A stretch of DNA of 64,000 bases from Deltaproteobacteria bacterium (GCA_029261835.1 JAJDAO010000069.1:1-64000); one strand, 5' to 3'; shown: positions 43,853 to 52,887, numbered from the stretch's first letter. Program-made: numbers and translations. The notes: generated by a model from the letters alone, not told the origin.

Positions 43853-44619
43853 ATGCTCTCCCATGACTTGAATTCCTCTCCCAGAAGCCTGAACAACGCG
43901 CGGTTCGGCTCCTGATACGCCTCGCGCAGCCTGCAGGCAGATTCCTCGGGCATGGAATCAGTATCTGCTTGACTCGAGGCATTCACTCGCCCGGGCACAC
44001 CACCATCGGCAGTGCGGATCGAGGCGCCCACAAAGCGGTGAAACCTCTCCACCAACTGCTCCCTGTTTGCGGCGATATCCTCATAGCAGAGACACAGAAT
44101 CGACCGCCTGGGAAACAGATCGAAATACGGCTTCAGCAGCTTGGCGTACAACCCACGCGAGAAGTAGGCGTGCGGCCGCGAGTACCGCAACTGTCGAGAC
44201 AGTCGCCTTTGGCGACTCTCTTCCAACTCCAGCGCGCCTGCAAAGCTGTCCGTTTCGAGACCATTCATCTTCGACCAGCAGTAGTTCGAGTATGCCCGCT
44301 TCACCGGATCGCGCAGAATGAACACGAGCTTCGCGTTCGGCAGCAAGCTGCGGATCCGGCTCGCCACCTTGGGGTTCTCGAGGTAATTGGTGCTCTTCTC
44401 GCCCAGAATCTTCTGATCCCCGGCCGCGGCAAACCACTTGTCACTGTAGTAGTCGAGCCCTCTCTCGTAGAGATCATCCACCAGAAAGAACTTCGGTTCC
44501 GGCTTGCAGGGGCTGGCCATGAATATGTCCGGATGGGCGGCCGATAGTTCGTAGAGCCAGGTCGTACCTGATCGTGGCGCACCAGCAATGATGAAGCTCG
44601 GCAATCTAGTCTTACGCAT
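43849..44619 (-). CDS. PAPS-dependent sulfotransferase
   Basis: 256 residues. The 5'-phosphosulfate-binding loop is GAPRSGTTWLYEL (residues about 13-25) and the 3'-phosphate-binding block is LVFILRDPVKRAYSNYCWSKM. LGEKSTNYLENP and LCYEDI fit the Sulfotransfer_1/heparan-sulfotransferase-like group. It transfers sulfate from PAPS to a hydroxyl or amino group of a carbohydrate or lipid. It is the promoter-proximal gene of the minus-strand cluster and is coupled to the glycosyltransferase gene by a four-base overlap, implying that the surface glycan or glycolipid is sulfated. No PAPS synthesis genes are in the window. Confidence 0.92.
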   Translation of the reverse strand: MRKTRLPSFIIAGAPRSGTTWLYELSAAHPDIFMASPCKPEPKFFLVDDLYERGLDYYSDKWFAAAGDQKILGEKSTNYLENPKVASRIRSLLPNAKLVFILRDPVKRAYSNYCWSKMNGLETDSFAGALELEESRQRRLSRQLRYSRPHAYFSRGLYAKLLKPYFDLFPRRSILCLCYEDIAANREQLVERFHRFVGASIRTADGGVPGRVNASSQADTDSMPEESACRLREAYQEPNRALFRLLGEEFKSWESI

Positions 44620-45131
44620 GGCCCACGTCGCGCCTCACTACAGAGCTCCCATCCACCGACCGGATATCGCTTCACCTTGTCGATGGCATGTGATCTTGCA
44701 GCAGGAGGAATCAAGTGTCGCCTACGGAACATATCCCAGGGCACCGGGTCTACAACGCTCGCGAACAGGGGACGGTGTAAATACTCCGAGCACGCACGGC
44801 ATTTGGTCGATCTTCTTTGAGATCTTCACGAACCGCGCATGGGGAGTACCCCTTACGCGAGGGGTCGACACATCCTTGTTGCCGAACTGAGCGCTCGGGA
44901 CTCGGACAGCCGGAGGACGCAGAGGGCGAGCGGTCTCTTGATCTCGAGGAAGACCTTCCCCGAGCCCGCGGATGACCCGAGGCGCTCGTCCAACCAGGAG
45001 GTGCGCGGCTGAGTGGCCCCGAGTCCAGCAGCTACTCGACTGAATCTACCGTGTCACTCTCGAACGGTGGGCCGCGGGCCGAGCGGGATGCGAGTAAGCG
45101 GGGCGCGAGTCAGTGGGATGTGGCGCCGGAG
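44620..45131. other. Intergenic region, no gene seen
   Basis: 512 bases upstream of the glycan cluster and downstream of the URO-D gene. It should contain the cluster promoter, but no strong -35/-10 pair was identified. A 100-codon frame on the plus strand has no domain. A short 15-base tandem repeat lies at 45084-45113. Confidence 0.5.
45084..45113. repeat. Two tandem copies of a 15-base unit
   Basis: GCGGGATGCGAGTAA is followed directly by GCGGGGCGCGAGTCA (12 of 15 identical), then a partial third copy. It lies just downstream of the URO-D gene stop. Probably a minor local duplication. Confidence 0.45.
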
Positions 45132-46214
45132 TTACGACGCTGCGCCATACTTGTGCGTCGCTTCGAACATCGCGATGCAGTTCTTGGGGTCGACACCGGG
45201 ATGGAGGGAATTGGAGGAACAGATGATCAGCCCGCCGCCCTCTCCCCCGTCCGTGATCGCCTGCGCAACCGCATTGTCGACCTGCTCCGGTGTTCCGTTT
45301 GGAAGCAGCTCCGCACAGTCGATGTTGCCCAGCAAACACAGCCGGTCGCCGCAGTACGCCTTCACGCGGTCGAGGGTCATCTCGGCCTGGGGCTCGAGGG
45401 GATTGAGCCCGTCGTAGCCACACTCGAGCAGCGAGTCGAGCAGCTTCCACAGGTTGCCGTCGCTGTGGCATACCACTTTGAGACCCAATTCATGAGCACG
45501 CTCGACGAGCCTCCGGTTGTACGGCGCGACGAACTCATCGAAGTGGGCCGGCGAGATGAGGGGCGCTCTTGTCTCGGCTATGTCGTCCTCGATCACCAAC
45601 ACGTCGAGCCCCGCTCCGGCGAGCAGGTCCAACATCTGGAGATTGAACCGCACCGTCATCTCCGCGATGCGGTGCACGGAGCCCGGATCGTCGTACATCA
45701 TCATCATCAGATTCGACATGCCCACCAACCGCCAGCTCAGCACGAACGTGCCGCGCATCAGCCAGAACAATGCCTTCTCGCCCGCGAAGCGCCCGCGCGC
45801 CAGATCCAGTAGTAGGAGATGCTCCCGCTTCGGGAGAGGCGGGCGATAGCGGTCCAGATCCGCGGTGGTCTTGATCGGGTTCCCGTATACGACTGGAAGA
45901 CCGTGGGGGCTGCGCTCGTATACCACGCCCCAGTCGTCCTTGGCATACTTGACGTCGAGGTCCTCGAGCTGATTGATCTCGAAAGAGGTGAAGCCATCGA
46001 CGCCGAATTCCTCATGAATGAGGAAGAGCACATTCATCAATTGGAGACGCTCGGCATCGTCGAGGTCGTGAAACTGCTTGGGCTCGGGAACCGCGTCCGT
46101 AAGATGTCGTCCAATGCCGACGATCGTTGCTTCGTTGATTCCGTGGATATAGAGGGGAACCCGATCGGATTGGCGTATGTCCAGTGCGGTCAGGATGCGT
46201 TGCTTTCCGGTCAT
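45132..46214 (-). CDS. Uroporphyrinogen decarboxylase (URO-D) family protein
   Basis: 360 residues from the ATG at 46214 (MTGKQRILTALDIRQSDRVPLYI, a typical family start); longer versions add low-quality sequence. The URO-D barrel is visible as IHEEFGVDGFTSF, MLDLLAGAGLDVLVIEDDIAETRAPLISPAHFDEFVAPYNRRLVE, KVVCHSDGNLWKLLDSLLECGYDGLNPLEPQA and LLGNIDCAELLPNGTPEQVD. These blocks are typical of the MtaA/CmuA-like methyltransferase branch and related uncharacterised proteins rather than haem-pathway HemE. The HSDGN motif replaces the HxCG zinc site of MtaA-type enzymes. No corrinoid protein is adjacent, so demethylation of a methoxylated or methylated compound is possible but unproven. Confidence 0.87.
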   Translation of the reverse strand: MTGKQRILTALDIRQSDRVPLYIHGINEATIVGIGRHLTDAVPEPKQFHDLDDAERLQLMNVLFLIHEEFGVDGFTSFEINQLEDLDVKYAKDDWGVVYERSPHGLPVVYGNPIKTTADLDRYRPPLPKREHLLLLDLARGRFAGEKALFWLMRGTFVLSWRLVGMSNLMMMMYDDPGSVHRIAEMTVRFNLQMLDLLAGAGLDVLVIEDDIAETRAPLISPAHFDEFVAPYNRRLVERAHELGLKVVCHSDGNLWKLLDSLLECGYDGLNPLEPQAEMTLDRVKAYCGDRLCLLGNIDCAELLPNGTPEQVDNAVAQAITDGGEGGGLIICSSNSLHPGVDPKNCIAMFEATHKYGAAS

Positions 46215-46285
46215 AAGCGGCGACTGTAGCGCACGGACCGTGGTTGGGGGTACGGGGGGGTCCAGACCAAGCGGGGCGAGAGGGT

Positions 46286-46486
46286 TCAGCAAGGAACACG
46301 GGATCGCACCGGGGAGGTGCGAGCGAGCTTCGTCGAACTGGGCGCACAAAGACGTCTGATACCAACCATGGACGCGATCGCCATTCCGACCAGCAAGATC
46401 GAGGCGATGCCGAATCCTTCCTTGATTCCACTCTTCCATATCGCGACGGGCCGTGAACGCGCCTGCCGGTGACCTTCTTCAGTCAT
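46286..46486 (-). CDS. Possible small membrane protein coupled to the DUF2231 gene
   Basis: 66 residues from the ATG at 46486, which overlaps the DUF2231 stop by eight bases. One transmembrane segment (FGIASILLVGMAIASMVGI) is flanked by basic residues. It is not the shadow of a larger gene. No domain recognised. Confidence 0.45.
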   Translation of the reverse strand: MTEEGHRQARSRPVAIWKSGIKEGFGIASILLVGMAIASMVGIRRLCAPSSTKLARTSPVRSRVPC

Positions 46487-47018
46487 CCCCTTCATCATCA
46501 TGCTCGTGCTCGCCCCGGTGGCGGCGCTCCTCGGCGGCGGCTCCAGAGACGAATCCCCCCGTCTTGCTGTCGGTATACGCCGAAGCGGCACCATGCCGGT
46601 AGACGAGTTCTCCGCCCCGGTGGCCGACCTGAACGCCACTGATCAGCAGGCCGATCGCGAGCGGCACGGAAGCCACGCGCGCGAGGTCGCCGGTTCGACC
46701 CGATGACAGCCCAGCCAAGCAGACAAGCAGGAACGCGCCGGCTATCACGATGAAGAGCTCGGCCGCCTCTTCATGAGCCTCGACGAGACTCTCGGCTACG
46801 GCCTGCTCCACGCGCTCCTCCTCGTGCTCGCCCGTCTCGAGGGCCGCCCACGAGCCAGCCACGAGCAGGAAACTCAAGAGCACCAGCCCGCTCCAGATCT
46901 GCCGAGGCATCATCTCGCGGTGGATGGCGAGCGCTGCACAGAGTGCGAGCAGGGGCATGAGAAGCGACAGGGCGATCGGCAGATGAACGACCGCAGGATG
47001 GAGCGGGTCGGGAAGCAT
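46479..47018 (-). CDS. DUF2231-type membrane protein with a His/Asp-rich tail
   Basis: 179 residues from the ATG at 47018, with AAGGAGAG six bases upstream. The N-terminal LHPAVVHLPIALSLLMPLLALCAAL is the DUF2231 signature with its conserved His pair, a possible haem- or metal-binding feature. Four transmembrane segments are expected. The C-terminus (RRHRGEHEHDDEGDD) is rich in His and acidic residues and may bind metal. It diverges over 140 bases from a membrane-anchored LuxR-type protein, which could regulate it. Confidence 0.8.
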   Translation of the reverse strand: MLPDPLHPAVVHLPIALSLLMPLLALCAALAIHREMMPRQIWSGLVLLSFLLVAGSWAALETGEHEEERVEQAVAESLVEAHEEAAELFIVIAGAFLLVCLAGLSSGRTGDLARVASVPLAIGLLISGVQVGHRGGELVYRHGAASAYTDSKTGGFVSGAAAEERRHRGEHEHDDEGDD

Positions 47019-47158
47019 GGGATACTCTCCTTGCGTCTGGTGCTCCAGAAGCTTCGACCGCGCGCGGCGAGCAGGCCATTGGCTCTTTGTCCCGGCCTGT
47101 GGAATGTTAGTGAATTCAGTGGCTTGCGTGCAGGTCCGACGAATGCCGGAGTAGCCCA

Positions 47159-47728
47159 ATGTACGGTTCCGACCTGCTCGATTCGCGCCTCAAGCCCGCA
47201 CTGGTCTTTGCGCTGCTCGCCATTGCGGGCGGTGGAGTGGTTGATCTCGTACTCGATCGCCCGGAGTCGATCTGGAGTTTGCACGTTCTGTTCGAGCTCG
47301 CGCTGCTATTCCTCTGCCTCGGCACCGCGATCGTCCTCTGGCTTGCCGGCTACCGCGCGGAACGGTCGCACGAGCACACCCGCAGGGTGCTGCGACATCA
47401 TCAGCAGGAGCTCAAGCAGTGGCGCCGACGCGCTCAGCACTTTCTCGAGGGTCTCGGGGTCGAAATCGATAGCCAGTTTCGTAGCTGGAAACTCACACCC
47501 GCAGAGCGCGAGATCGCGCTACTGCTGCTGAAGGGCTTCAGCACAAAGCAGATTGCGGCACTGCTCGAGAAGAGTGACCGCACGGTACGCCAACACTCGA
47601 GCGCGATCTACAAGAAGTCGGGGCTGGCAGGGCGAGCCGAGTTGGGCGCCTTCTTCCTCGAGGATCTCCTGCTGCCCACGGAGCAGCTTCAGGCCGACGA
47701 CGACACCAAGAAGTCGCTGGTGGGCTAG
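47159..47728 (+). CDS. Membrane-anchored LuxR-type helix-turn-helix protein
   Basis: 189 residues. Two transmembrane segments (ALVFALLAIAGGGVVDLVL; LHVLFELALLFLCLGTAIVLWLAG) are followed by a basic helical linker and a LuxR/GerE-type HTH from about 108 (LTPAEREIALLLLKGFSTKQIAALLEKSDRTVRQHSSAIYKKSGLAGRAELGAFFLEDLL, quoted blocks LTPAEREIALLLL and RTVRQHSSAIYKKSG being diagnostic). There is no receiver or sensor domain outside the membrane part, so it is a one-component regulator acting from the membrane. It diverges from the DUF2231 gene, its most likely target. Confidence 0.85.
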   Translation: MYGSDLLDSRLKPALVFALLAIAGGGVVDLVLDRPESIWSLHVLFELALLFLCLGTAIVLWLAGYRAERSHEHTRRVLRHHQQELKQWRRRAQHFLEGLGVEIDSQFRSWKLTPAEREIALLLLKGFSTKQIAALLEKSDRTVRQHSSAIYKKSGLAGRAELGAFFLEDLLLPTEQLQADDDTKKSLVG

Positions 47729-47751
47729 CCCGTCACCCGGGACGAGTCACC

Positions 47752-48948
47752 TCATTGCTCTTGTGTCGCTGCTGGAACGCGGCGTAGCAGGAAGAAGCCG
47801 ATCATCATGAACGCGGCTGTCGCCGGGAAGATCGAGCGATAACCCAGCGTATCGATCAGCACGCCGCCCACCAGGGGGCCCACGATCTGCGAGGCGGCGG
47901 TGCTGATGACGCTGAAGCCCACAAACTCCGCTGTTCGCGCGCTCGGAACCAAGTCGAGCATGTAGGCATATCCGACGCCCATGATGGCAGCAAAGGGAAT
48001 CGCCGAAATGCCGACCGTCACGATCGCCTGAGTGAGATTTTGAGAGAGACCAACCATGAGCTCGGACATCGCCCAAAAGACGATCGCGACGGATAGAATG
48101 GCCTTCCGACCGTAGCGGTCACCCAGCATTCCCAGTGGCAGCACGCAGAGCGTCGACACCACCGTGAAGGGAAGCAGGACAAGAAACGAATCGCCTTCGG
48201 CCACCTCCAGCTCTTCGACCACGAAGAGCGTGGCAAAGGTGGACACCATCCAGAAGCCGAGCCACCAGAAGAACTGAGCAGCGAAGAAGAGCAGCGCACT
48301 CGTCTCCTGCGCGATACCGCGGAGATACGCGATGGGCCGAACAGCCGGGGCGGCGGAAAGCGGCGCCACGGTGGGCTCTCTGATGAGAGTAATGGCCAAG
48401 AACACCGTGCCGAAGGAGATCGCGGCGAGCAGGCGGATCAGGCCGTTCGGGTTTGCATCCCACAGCAGCTTGCTCAGCCCAAAGCAGAAGATCAGCCCCA
48501 GACTCCCGATCAGGTTCATCACACCGCTGGCGGTGCTTCGCTGCTCTGCGGGCGTGATGTCCGGGAGCAGCGCCAGGTAGGGCGTTTCTGCCAGACGCAG
48601 CGCGAAGTACATCGATCCCGCGACCAGAATGACCGAGCCGAAGCCCGATACGTGTGGGAGAGCAAGCAGGCAGAGAAGAACAACGAAGAAGCCAAGGAAC
48701 ACGTAGGGCCTTCGTCGGCCGAAGCGCGTAACGCTGCGATCGCTGAGGTAGCCAGCGGCAAACGGAACCAGGCAGCCCGCCAATCCCGCCAGACTCAGTA
48801 CGAGCGAAATCGTGAGCTTCGAATCGGTGAAGCCTCGCAAGAAGAGTGGAAGCGGGCCACCGTGGAAGGCCCAGAAGATCTGGAAGCCGAACCAGCCCAA
48901 GCCGAGGATGACCATCTTGCTGGGCGCGACTTCAGCCGACTTGCTCAA
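47752..48948 (-). CDS. Major facilitator superfamily transporter
   Basis: 398 residues, about twelve hydrophobic segments, from a TTG start with GGGGAAG upstream. The MFS signature after TM2 is GYLSDRSVTRFGRRRPYVFLG and the matching one in the second half GMLGDRYGRKAIL. The RxGRRRPY loop resembles the glycoside-pentoside-hexuronide/sucrose-type subgroup. It converges on the LuxR-type gene. Substrate unknown. Confidence 0.9.
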   Translation of the reverse strand: MSKSAEVAPSKMVILGLGWFGFQIFWAFHGGPLPLFLRGFTDSKLTISLVLSLAGLAGCLVPFAAGYLSDRSVTRFGRRRPYVFLGFFVVLLCLLALPHVSGFGSVILVAGSMYFALRLAETPYLALLPDITPAEQRSTASGVMNLIGSLGLIFCFGLSKLLWDANPNGLIRLLAAISFGTVFLAITLIREPTVAPLSAAPAVRPIAYLRGIAQETSALLFFAAQFFWWLGFWMVSTFATLFVVEELEVAEGDSFLVLLPFTVVSTLCVLPLGMLGDRYGRKAILSVAIVFWAMSELMVGLSQNLTQAIVTVGISAIPFAAIMGVGYAYMLDLVPSARTAEFVGFSVISTAASQIVGPLVGGVLIDTLGYRSIFPATAAFMMIGFFLLRRVPAATQEQ

Positions 48949-49205
48949 GCGTCTTCCCCTCCGCCTCGATCCATTCGCCGCATCCGCCCGGCAGCGAGCA
49001 TACCAGGGCCGTGCATCACGTCATGTGGTGCCCCCGGCATGAGCAAGGGCGGAGAAGACGATGACAGTCGGATTCGCTTGCGCCGACAATCGGCGCGGCG
49101 AGAGCGATCCCCGTCGACCCGAAAGGAAGGCAGCATACGGCCATTCTGGCCTGCCGATGAGGAGCGTTGTGTTGACCCGGGAGCGCTTCTTCTTGATCAG
49201 CGACG

Positions 49206-49820
49206 TCAGCTCGCGCCGCTGCTCGCGGTCGCTTCGCCGGAGGAGCAGATCGTGAGCGTCATGACGACACGATCGTCGTGCGGTCGCTCGCTGGTGCATC
49301 CCACGGTTTCCGCCGTCCCCGCCGCCACCCGCTCGGTGAAACCCTGCCCCACGAAACGGGCAAGCTCCGGAAACAGACCCGCCCTATCGTAGATCAGCCG
49401 GATTTCGATCGGATCCTCTGACACCAAATCGTAGCTGGGCTCGAGAAAATCGAATAGCGTCAGAACAACGGTCCCGACGAGTCGGGTGTGGCTCATCGCC
49501 GCTGTGGCGTTCTTGAAACCCTGATTCGACCTCGCATACTCGAGCTGCTGGTAGCGTCCCGTGGCCAGCATGTCATCGGCCATCTGGCGCCCCACCGTCA
49601 GCGCAAGCTCGACGTTCCGGTGAAGGCAGTAATCCCAGGTAGCCTCCAGAAGCTCGCCAGAGGCTTGCGCCGGATACCAGCGTGCCGGATCGATCTTCGC
49701 CTCGAGCAGCGTCAACGCTCCAGGGCTGAGCCGGCTCTCGAGAACCTCCCTCGTGAGCATCCCCCGCTCGAGCGCACCCTGAAGGGCTTTGTGTGGCTGG
49801 CAAACGACCAGCCCCTTCAT
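49206..49820 (-). CDS. Hypothetical protein, weakly DUF2378-like
   Basis: 204 residues from the ATG at 49820 (GAGG upstream); a GTG at 49835 would add five residues. The block LSPGALTLLEAKIDPARWYPAQASGELL and the following helix recall the myxobacterial DUF2378 (TIGR02265) proteins, in which a WYP motif is central. The second half is alpha/beta (VGTVVLTLFDFLEPSYDL, EIRLIYDRAG, RVVMTLTIC). Function unknown; the family resemblance is tentative. Confidence 0.65.
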   Translation of the reverse strand: MKGLVVCQPHKALQGALERGMLTREVLESRLSPGALTLLEAKIDPARWYPAQASGELLEATWDYCLHRNVELALTVGRQMADDMLATGRYQQLEYARSNQGFKNATAAMSHTRLVGTVVLTLFDFLEPSYDLVSEDPIEIRLIYDRAGLFPELARFVGQGFTERVAAGTAETVGCTSERPHDDRVVMTLTICSSGEATASSGAS

Positions 49821-49988
49821 TGATGGCTGCCTCACGAATCAAGCCCCTTCTGCGCCTCGGCCCCGCTGCGCCGCTCCCACCAACTCCTTTGCGGCATCGG
49901 GTGTCGATTGCTGAACCCGCAAGTGAGCCTTCGCCCGCGGGGATGGGCACTCTTCTGGCTGCCTGGCAATGCCGGATCAGGCTAGAAC

Positions 49989-50804
49989 TCAGTCCGCCGG
50001 CTTGGCCCTTCCAAGCGCACGAGCGCGGTACTGCTTGCCAGCATCGAGCGACTCGGGATCAAACACCGCGCCGAGTAGTGCGTCGCCATCCGAAAAGGCG
50101 GTGAGGCCGGCCGCCATGCTACGCGCGACGGCGTTCACGTGCTCCTTGGTAATGATCACGGGCACCGACGGCTTCGCCGCCAGCTCCGCAGCCAAACCCG
50201 CAGCCTCGGCTTCGAGAGAGTCGGCGTTCACCACGCGATTCACCAAGCCGGCGGCCTTGGCCTCGGCCGGCGTGAAGCGACGACACGTCATCACCAGCTC
50301 CTTGGTGAGCGCCGGACCGATCTCACGCACCAGCCGTGGGATGCCGCCCCAGGCGAGCGGGATGCCCAGGTCGATCTCCGGTATCGAGAAGACGGCATCC
50401 TCGCTGGCGACTCGAAGATCGCAGGCAACCATCAGAACGAGTCCCCCTCCAATGGCGTAACCCTGCACCTGAGCGATCGTGACCGCGCGCATCTGCTCGA
50501 CCGCGTCCGCCATGCGCAGCCCGAGCTGGCCGACCTCGCGCCGCTCGGCCCAGGATCGCCCGCTCGCAGCCGCAGCATCCGCAACGGGCGGGTCGCGCAG
50601 GTCGGCGCCCGCGCAGAATGCGCGGCCTTCGCCGCGCACGACCACAACCCGAAGCTCCGGCTGCCGGTCGAACCAGTGTGCCGCCTCGATGATCTCCCGC
50701 ATCATGACTGCGCCCAGAGCGTTGAGCCGCTCGGGGCGGTTCAGCACGAGTTCACCCTGTGCGCCTGTAGCAGCAACCCGAATCGTTTCGAATTTCACAG
50801 CCAT
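49989..50804 (-). CDS. Enoyl-CoA hydratase/isomerase (crotonase) family protein
   Basis: 271 residues. Crotonase-fold motifs: LNRPERLNALGAVMM, GRAFCAGADLRD (oxyanion Ala-Gly), VQGYAIGGGLVLMVACDLRVAS with the second oxyanion Gly, then FSIPEIDLGIPLAWGGIPRLVREIG. The residue at the classical catalytic Glu position near GIP..WGG cannot be assigned with certainty. It hydrates or isomerises an enoyl-CoA in fatty or cyclic acid breakdown. It is a single gene, away from the main catabolic island. Confidence 0.92.
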   Translation of the reverse strand: MAVKFETIRVAATGAQGELVLNRPERLNALGAVMMREIIEAAHWFDRQPELRVVVVRGEGRAFCAGADLRDPPVADAAAASGRSWAERREVGQLGLRMADAVEQMRAVTIAQVQGYAIGGGLVLMVACDLRVASEDAVFSIPEIDLGIPLAWGGIPRLVREIGPALTKELVMTCRRFTPAEAKAAGLVNRVVNADSLEAEAAGLAAELAAKPSVPVIITKEHVNAVARSMAAGLTAFSDGDALLGAVFDPESLDAGKQYRARALGRAKPAD

Positions 50805-50847
50805 TCTCCTTATCCCACAGCTACGGGAGCGGGCCTCGACCCGCGAC

Positions 50848-52203
50848 CTACCAGGGAATGATACGACGATCCAGCCAACTCCGTGCTCGCGCCGGCGGCA
50901 GATGAACCTGATCGAGGTTCGACACGAATGCGTTCCGCGACTCGCGAACGAACGCTTCGACCTTGGCGATCTCTCCGTCGATTGGACGCAGGTGCGTGAG
51001 ATCGGCTATATCCGCCAGCATCGAGTTGCCGCGTAGCTTGCGCGGACGCGGATGGTCGACCACGAGATCCTCCACCACATGGGTCAGCGGTTGGCAGGGT
51101 GTGGACGGATCGGGCTTACGGTGCATCTGATGCAGGAACGCGGCGGCACCGCGCTCGTCCCGTGGAATCATCGCCTTGCCGAAGAAAGACCCCTGCTCGA
51201 TGACACCGGCCTGATGGCTCAGATGCTCGATCTGGCAGAAGTGCCGCCCCGTCACCCCGAAGGCCAGGCGATAGATCTCGGTGTCTCCGTAGAAGTAGAG
51301 CCGAAAGTGGTGAGGTCGACTGCTCATGAACCAGGCGAGCTGCACGGCATCGAAGCAACGGCGGCGATCGATCAGAATCTGCCCCGACTCGGTCTCATAG
51401 CCGCTCCGCTCCAGCGTGCTTGGCCTGGGCAGTCGCAGATGATCGAAGATACGCGGATTCACGCCCTGCAGATTTCGGCGCTGCCGTCCGTCCGAGAGGC
51501 TGTAGTCGCTGAACTGGCCGGCATGCGGAACCAGATTGGAGATCAGGCAGGTGTCGGGCCAGAAGAGGTTGCCGTACTCGCGGTAGAGATCGCTCTCGAA
51601 GAGGTGAACCGGGTCGCGCAGAGGCGCCGAGTCGGCGTCAATGAAGACCAGCTCGTCGAAAGGCGCGTTGAGGAGCGAGAAGGGCTTGAGTTCGAAGCCC
51701 CGCAGATCGGTCGACGGAGGCTGGAGAGGGCGATCGGGCACCTTCATGGCATCGATACAGCGAAGATCACTGAAGCGCTGCTCGAAGAAGTGCTGACACT
51801 CTCGTGGCATTTCTTCACGCCCCACGTAGAAGAGTGCCACCGGCAGTCTGCAGCCATGGTAGTTCCGGATGACGTCGAGGTTCGTGTAGAGCTGCGTGAG
51901 CAACGACGGACCACCGGCACACATCACGATGCCACGTTCTCGGCGCTCATCACCCAGCCAGCTGGGTGGATAGGCGAAGTGTCCCTCGGCCCGGCCTCGC
52001 GCGAGAAAGTCGTCACAACGAACGCGGATGGTGCGCCGAAAGGCCAGCATTTGGCGATAGCGGCCGGCCGAGAGGATCAGCCAGGTGAGAGCGAGACTCC
52101 CCAAGACCAAGAAAAACACGGTGATGGCGTCGATCTGCAGCACTGGGCTCTCGCTGACATCCGCGTTCGAACGAGCCACGGTACCGGATCCCGCATCGGC
52201 CAT
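50848..52203 (-). CDS. Membrane-anchored glycosyltransferase, Mannosyl_trans3-like
   Basis: 451 residues from the ATG at 52203; a GTG at 52227 is an alternative. One N-terminal membrane anchor (ITVFFLVLGSLALTWLILSAG) precedes a catalytic domain of the MNN1/alpha-mannosyltransferase type: RGIVMCAGGPSLLTQLYTNL, FELKPFSLLNAPFDELVFIDADSAPLRDP with the DxD nucleotide-sugar site, then GQILIDRRRCFDAV. The family is mainly fungal, so a bacterial member is unusual. It probably adds a hexose to a surface glycan or protein. Confidence 0.8.
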   Translation of the reverse strand: MADAGSGTVARSNADVSESPVLQIDAITVFFLVLGSLALTWLILSAGRYRQMLAFRRTIRVRCDDFLARGRAEGHFAYPPSWLGDERRERGIVMCAGGPSLLTQLYTNLDVIRNYHGCRLPVALFYVGREEMPRECQHFFEQRFSDLRCIDAMKVPDRPLQPPSTDLRGFELKPFSLLNAPFDELVFIDADSAPLRDPVHLFESDLYREYGNLFWPDTCLISNLVPHAGQFSDYSLSDGRQRRNLQGVNPRIFDHLRLPRPSTLERSGYETESGQILIDRRRCFDAVQLAWFMSSRPHHFRLYFYGDTEIYRLAFGVTGRHFCQIEHLSHQAGVIEQGSFFGKAMIPRDERGAAAFLHQMHRKPDPSTPCQPLTHVVEDLVVDHPRPRKLRGNSMLADIADLTHLRPIDGEIAKVEAFVRESRNAFVSNLDQVHLPPARARSWLDRRIIPW

Positions 52204-52238
52204 CAATTCGCAGCTCGAGGGCCACACGGCGAGGCGGC

Positions 52239-52631
52239 TCAGACGCGCTCGCGCTCGGCTTGGATCCGCGTCTCTGTAATGAAGAATGTGCCAGTAGCCC
52301 TTGCCACCAACTTGCCCTCATCGTTCGTGATGGAGCCCTCCGCGTACGCGGTTCGGCGAGTTCGGGTGACGAGCCGGCCCACAGCAACGAGTCGACCTTC
52401 GGTCACAGGACGGAAGAAGTTGATCTTGCACTCGACCGTGGCACATCCCTCGTGTTCCGACAGAGTCGAGATCACGGCACGCCCGAGGGCTGTGTCGAGC
52501 AGGGTGAAGAGCACGCCGCCATGAGCGCGCCTGGCCATGCTCATGTGTCGCTCTGCTGCGTCGAGTTCCAAGCAGCACTCACCATCCGCTTGGCGGACAG
52601 TGCGAATTCCGATTTCAGAGGTGAATTCCAT
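52239..52631 (-). CDS. Hotdog-fold thioesterase, PaaI-like
   Basis: 130 residues. The hotdog signature RAHGGVLFTLLDTALGRAV corresponds to the PaaI/YbgC-like HGG...D motif, with the Asp as likely catalytic residue. CKINFFRPVTEGRLVAVGRLVTRTRR is the matching strand block. It hydrolyses acyl-CoA thioesters, often aromatic ones in PaaI. It starts close to, and on the same strand as, the glycosyltransferase gene, but the two are not functionally linked in an obvious way. Confidence 0.9.
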   Translation of the reverse strand: MEFTSEIGIRTVRQADGECCLELDAAERHMSMARRAHGGVLFTLLDTALGRAVISTLSEHEGCATVECKINFFRPVTEGRLVAVGRLVTRTRRTAYAEGSITNDEGKLVARATGTFFITETRIQAERERV

Positions 52632-52887
52632 CGTGCGTCACAGGGTCAGGCGTTGCCAGGGAATCCGGCAGGTGGGGAAGGCTGGGCAGTTTCGCACGCA
52701 TGGCAGAGGCGAGCAAGACAGCTCGCGTGCAGGACGCATCGCGCTTGCCGCGCCTCTTCCACTCGCCGACCTCAGATGCCCGGAGAAACTCGGGACCGCC
52801 GCTGAAAACCACCGTTCGACGTTGGACGTTCATGCTGGCGGCGCTGCACCGGCACCGGGCAGGGCACAGGCGGCGCAGCTTCTCCGC

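Noticed and set aside
44588..44890. A 100-codon plus-strand frame at the upstream end of the glycan cluster.
   Set aside because: Partly overlaps the sulfotransferase start in antisense, has no domain and no ribosome-binding site.
48945..49136. A 63-codon minus-strand frame ending at the MFS start codon.
   Set aside because: The overlap with the TTG start is suggestive of a leader, but the peptide is Arg/Gly-rich with no features and no ribosome-binding site.
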